From positions 1-6,421 of the forward strand of contig DATGKW010000088.1 of the NCBI GenBank assembly GCA_035294465.1: a stretch of 6,421 nucleotides of DNA. Direction: 5' to 3'. Under the pieces are notes generated by a model, which did not search any database, had not been told where the DNA came from, and saw only the letters and a list, made by a program, of their open reading frames with translations. This document shows positions 5,441 to 6,421 of the stretch, one piece after another. A program made the translations under genes and the position numbers. Source of the DNA: Paraktedonobacter sp035294465. GTDB taxonomy: Bacteria > Chloroflexota > Ktedonobacteria > Ktedonobacterales > Ktedonobacteraceae. Positions within the stretch are counted from its first letter, which is position 1, and each line of letters begins with the position of its first letter.

Positions 5441-6016
5441 TCAGTTACCGGAACCTGAGTTTGCGCTATAAGCAGGTGCAGGCGTCATTTCCTTGAGCGT
5501 CTTTTCGATCAACGGTAGCGCGAACCACATGGCGCCGAGGCCAAAGAGTGCCCCGGTGATCAGGCGAATCTCCCAGGTGCTCTGGCGCAGGCCAAACATT
5601 TGCGTGAACCCGTCGTAGGCCAGAGGTAAACTCATCAGGACTAGAATCCACCAGGGAATACCGGGCAGGCGTTTCTTACTCAGACTAAATGTCAGGCCAA
5701 GGCCAAACATTGAGCTATAAATGGCCAGGCAATGTACGCAGAGGCCAACTTGATGCCCCGCGATATAGAAAGAGTGCGAGGGAATTTGCCCGCAGATCAG
5801 ATGGAGTCCATAGAAGATGGGTTTTGAGATGGAATCCAGGCCGAAATAGGTGAGAACCGGGGCGCTCAGCGCCAGTAACACCAGGAGGCCGAAAAAGGCT
5901 GTAATCATCAGCGCCCAGTGCTTCAGCATGAACGCGCCTGCCTTATGCCCCAGCATCTCAACGCGGGACCTCCGCGCCGGATGAGCCTGGAATTGATTGA
6001 TGGGTTGGCTGGCCAT
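5441..6016 (-). CDS. DUF2085 family integral membrane protein
   Basis: Complete 191-residue protein with about four membrane helices (roughly 35-58, 98-112, 120-138 and 152-172). The DUF2085 signature is recognisable: LICGQIPSHSFYIAGHQVGLCVHCLAIY resembles the family pattern CHQxPxRSF...CxRCxGIY, with C75, C93 and C96 retained, and YDGFTQMFGLR plus RLITGALFGLG follow as in relatives. Function of the family is unknown; the conserved cysteines suggest metal binding or redox. Two motif positions deviate: CGQ replaces CHQ and SHSF replaces the usual RSF. AGAGGAG at 6032-6026 is 9 nt before the ATG and supports the start. The gene converges on the sensor-like gene and is divergent from the dioxygenase, so it is likely monocistronic. 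Confidence 0.85.
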   Translation of the reverse strand: MASQPINQFQAHPARRSRVEMLGHKAGAFMLKHWALMITAFFGLLVLLALSAPVLTYFGLDSISKPIFYGLHLICGQIPSHSFYIAGHQVGLCVHCLAIYSSMFGLGLTFSLSKKRLPGIPWWILVLMSLPLAYDGFTQMFGLRQSTWEIRLITGALFGLGAMWFALPLIEKTLKEMTPAPAYSANSGSGN

Positions 6017-6060
6017 AGGTTTCTTCTCCTCTGCAAGCTAAAAGGTTTGTGTCCTTGTCT

Positions 6061-6089
6061 ATTATAAGCCTTCGCCGTTCCCCTTGCAC
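6061..6089 (-). promoter_or_regulatory. Promoter candidate for the DUF2085 gene
   Basis: On the minus strand, a perfect TATAAT (6066-6061) is preceded after 17 nt by GTGCAA (6089-6084), a poor -35. The predicted leader is about 38 nt. The perfect -10 and suitable distance make this the likely promoter. Confidence 0.5.
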
Positions 6090-6126
6090 CATCCACCTTC
6101 GGGTACATTCTGGCCATCCGTAATAA

Positions 6127-6132
6127 TATAAT
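6127..6132 (+). promoter_or_regulatory. -10 element TATAAT of the dioxygenase promoter
   Basis: A perfect TATAAT lies in an AT-rich stretch about 90 bp before the dioxygenase ATG. The best placed -35 (TACATT at 6104-6109) is poor, so the promoter may need an activator or may be weak. Confidence 0.4.
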
Positions 6133-6150
6133 GGTTCATCAGGCATAACC

Positions 6151-6177
6151 GATTTAGAACGGAAACAGTTCTGAATC
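6151..6177. promoter_or_regulatory. Dyad operator candidate in the dioxygenase leader
   Basis: GATTTAGAAC and GTTCTGAATC are inverted arms (9 of 10 bases symmetric) around a 7-bp centre. The 27-bp site lies just downstream of the TATAAT at 6127 and upstream of the ribosome binding site. This is where a repressor of an aromatic-degradation gene could act. As RNA the arms would pair fully with one G-U. Confidence 0.45.
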
Positions 6178-6223
6178 AGACGAGCAGGGCGTATCAAGAC
6201 AACCATGGAAGGATGCAGCCATT

Positions 6224-6421
6224 ATGAGTGACTTTTCAGAGCCGATTCACGACATTGCGCATCTTGGGCACATTGAGCTACTCAGCCCAAAACCCCAGGA
6301 GAGCCTGTGCTTCTTCCGCGACGTGCTGGGAATGCACGAGGTGGGACGCGTCGGACAATCGGTCTACCTGCGCGGCTGGGGAGAGTACGAACGCTCCTCG
6401 CTCAAGCTCACCGAGTCCAGC
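6224..6421 (+). CDS. Catechol 2,3-dioxygenase-like extradiol dioxygenase (N-terminal part)
   Basis: Partial gene: 66 codons are seen and it continues past the right edge. The sequence DIAHLGHIELLSPKP, then FFRDVLGM, and VYLRGWGEYERSSLKL correspond to the N-terminal domain of type I extradiol dioxygenases of the vicinal oxygen chelate superfamily (XylE-like, compare GRVYLKAW in that enzyme). These Fe(II) enzymes cleave catechol next to the hydroxyls in meta-cleavage of aromatics. The iron ligands lie mainly in the C-terminal domain, which is not in the window, so activity cannot be judged. GGAAGGA at 6207-6213 is 10 nt before the ATG. An ATG at 6205 is in another frame and stops after eight codons. 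Confidence 0.85.
   Translation, partial: MSDFSEPIHDIAHLGHIELLSPKPQESLCFFRDVLGMHEVGRVGQSVYLRGWGEYERSSLKLTESS

Overview
The window is a bacterial chromosome fragment with mixed secretory, redox, signalling and catabolic content. Gene content fits a soil Chloroflexota of the Ktedonobacteria type: a GH16 glucanase with malectin domains, a PrxQ-type peroxiredoxin, a DUF2085 membrane protein, a catechol 2,3-dioxygenase-like gene, spacious intergenic regions and moderate GC. This assignment is an inference from protein style only; no rRNA or other marker gene is present.

Layout. Positions 1-1863 (minus strand) hold the first 621 codons of a secreted GH16 beta-glucanase followed by two nearly identical malectin domains; the gene runs off the left edge. 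Positions 1864-2739 contain no recognisable gene, but do contain small dyads, a 15-bp direct repeat and a terminator-like hairpin pair. A bcp/PrxQ peroxiredoxin follows at 2740-3237 (plus). A 264-bp gap then carries a near-consensus promoter (TTGACA, 18 nt, TATATT) with a 10-bp perfect palindrome just upstream. That promoter drives a LuxI-superfamily autoinducer synthase (3502-4221) and, 62 bp downstream, a six-helix membrane protein with a cytoplasmic coiled-coil tail (4284-5303). A clear intrinsic terminator at 5335-5364 closes this two-gene unit. A DUF2085 membrane protein converges on it from the minus strand (5441-6016). Divergent from DUF2085, across 207 bp with a promoter candidate in each direction and a dyad operator candidate, begins a catechol 2,3-dioxygenase-like gene (6224 to the right edge, 66 codons).

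The most interesting unit is the synthase and membrane-protein pair. The synthase keeps equivalents of all eight residues classically invariant in LuxI enzymes, yet no LuxR-type gene lies in the window. Its co-directional neighbour is an unrecognised membrane protein with the architecture of a sensor input module but no kinase, cyclase or DNA-binding domain. A signal-maker paired with a membrane receptor or accessory protein is a reasonable hypothesis, not something the sequence demonstrates. The remaining genes look like independent transcription units.
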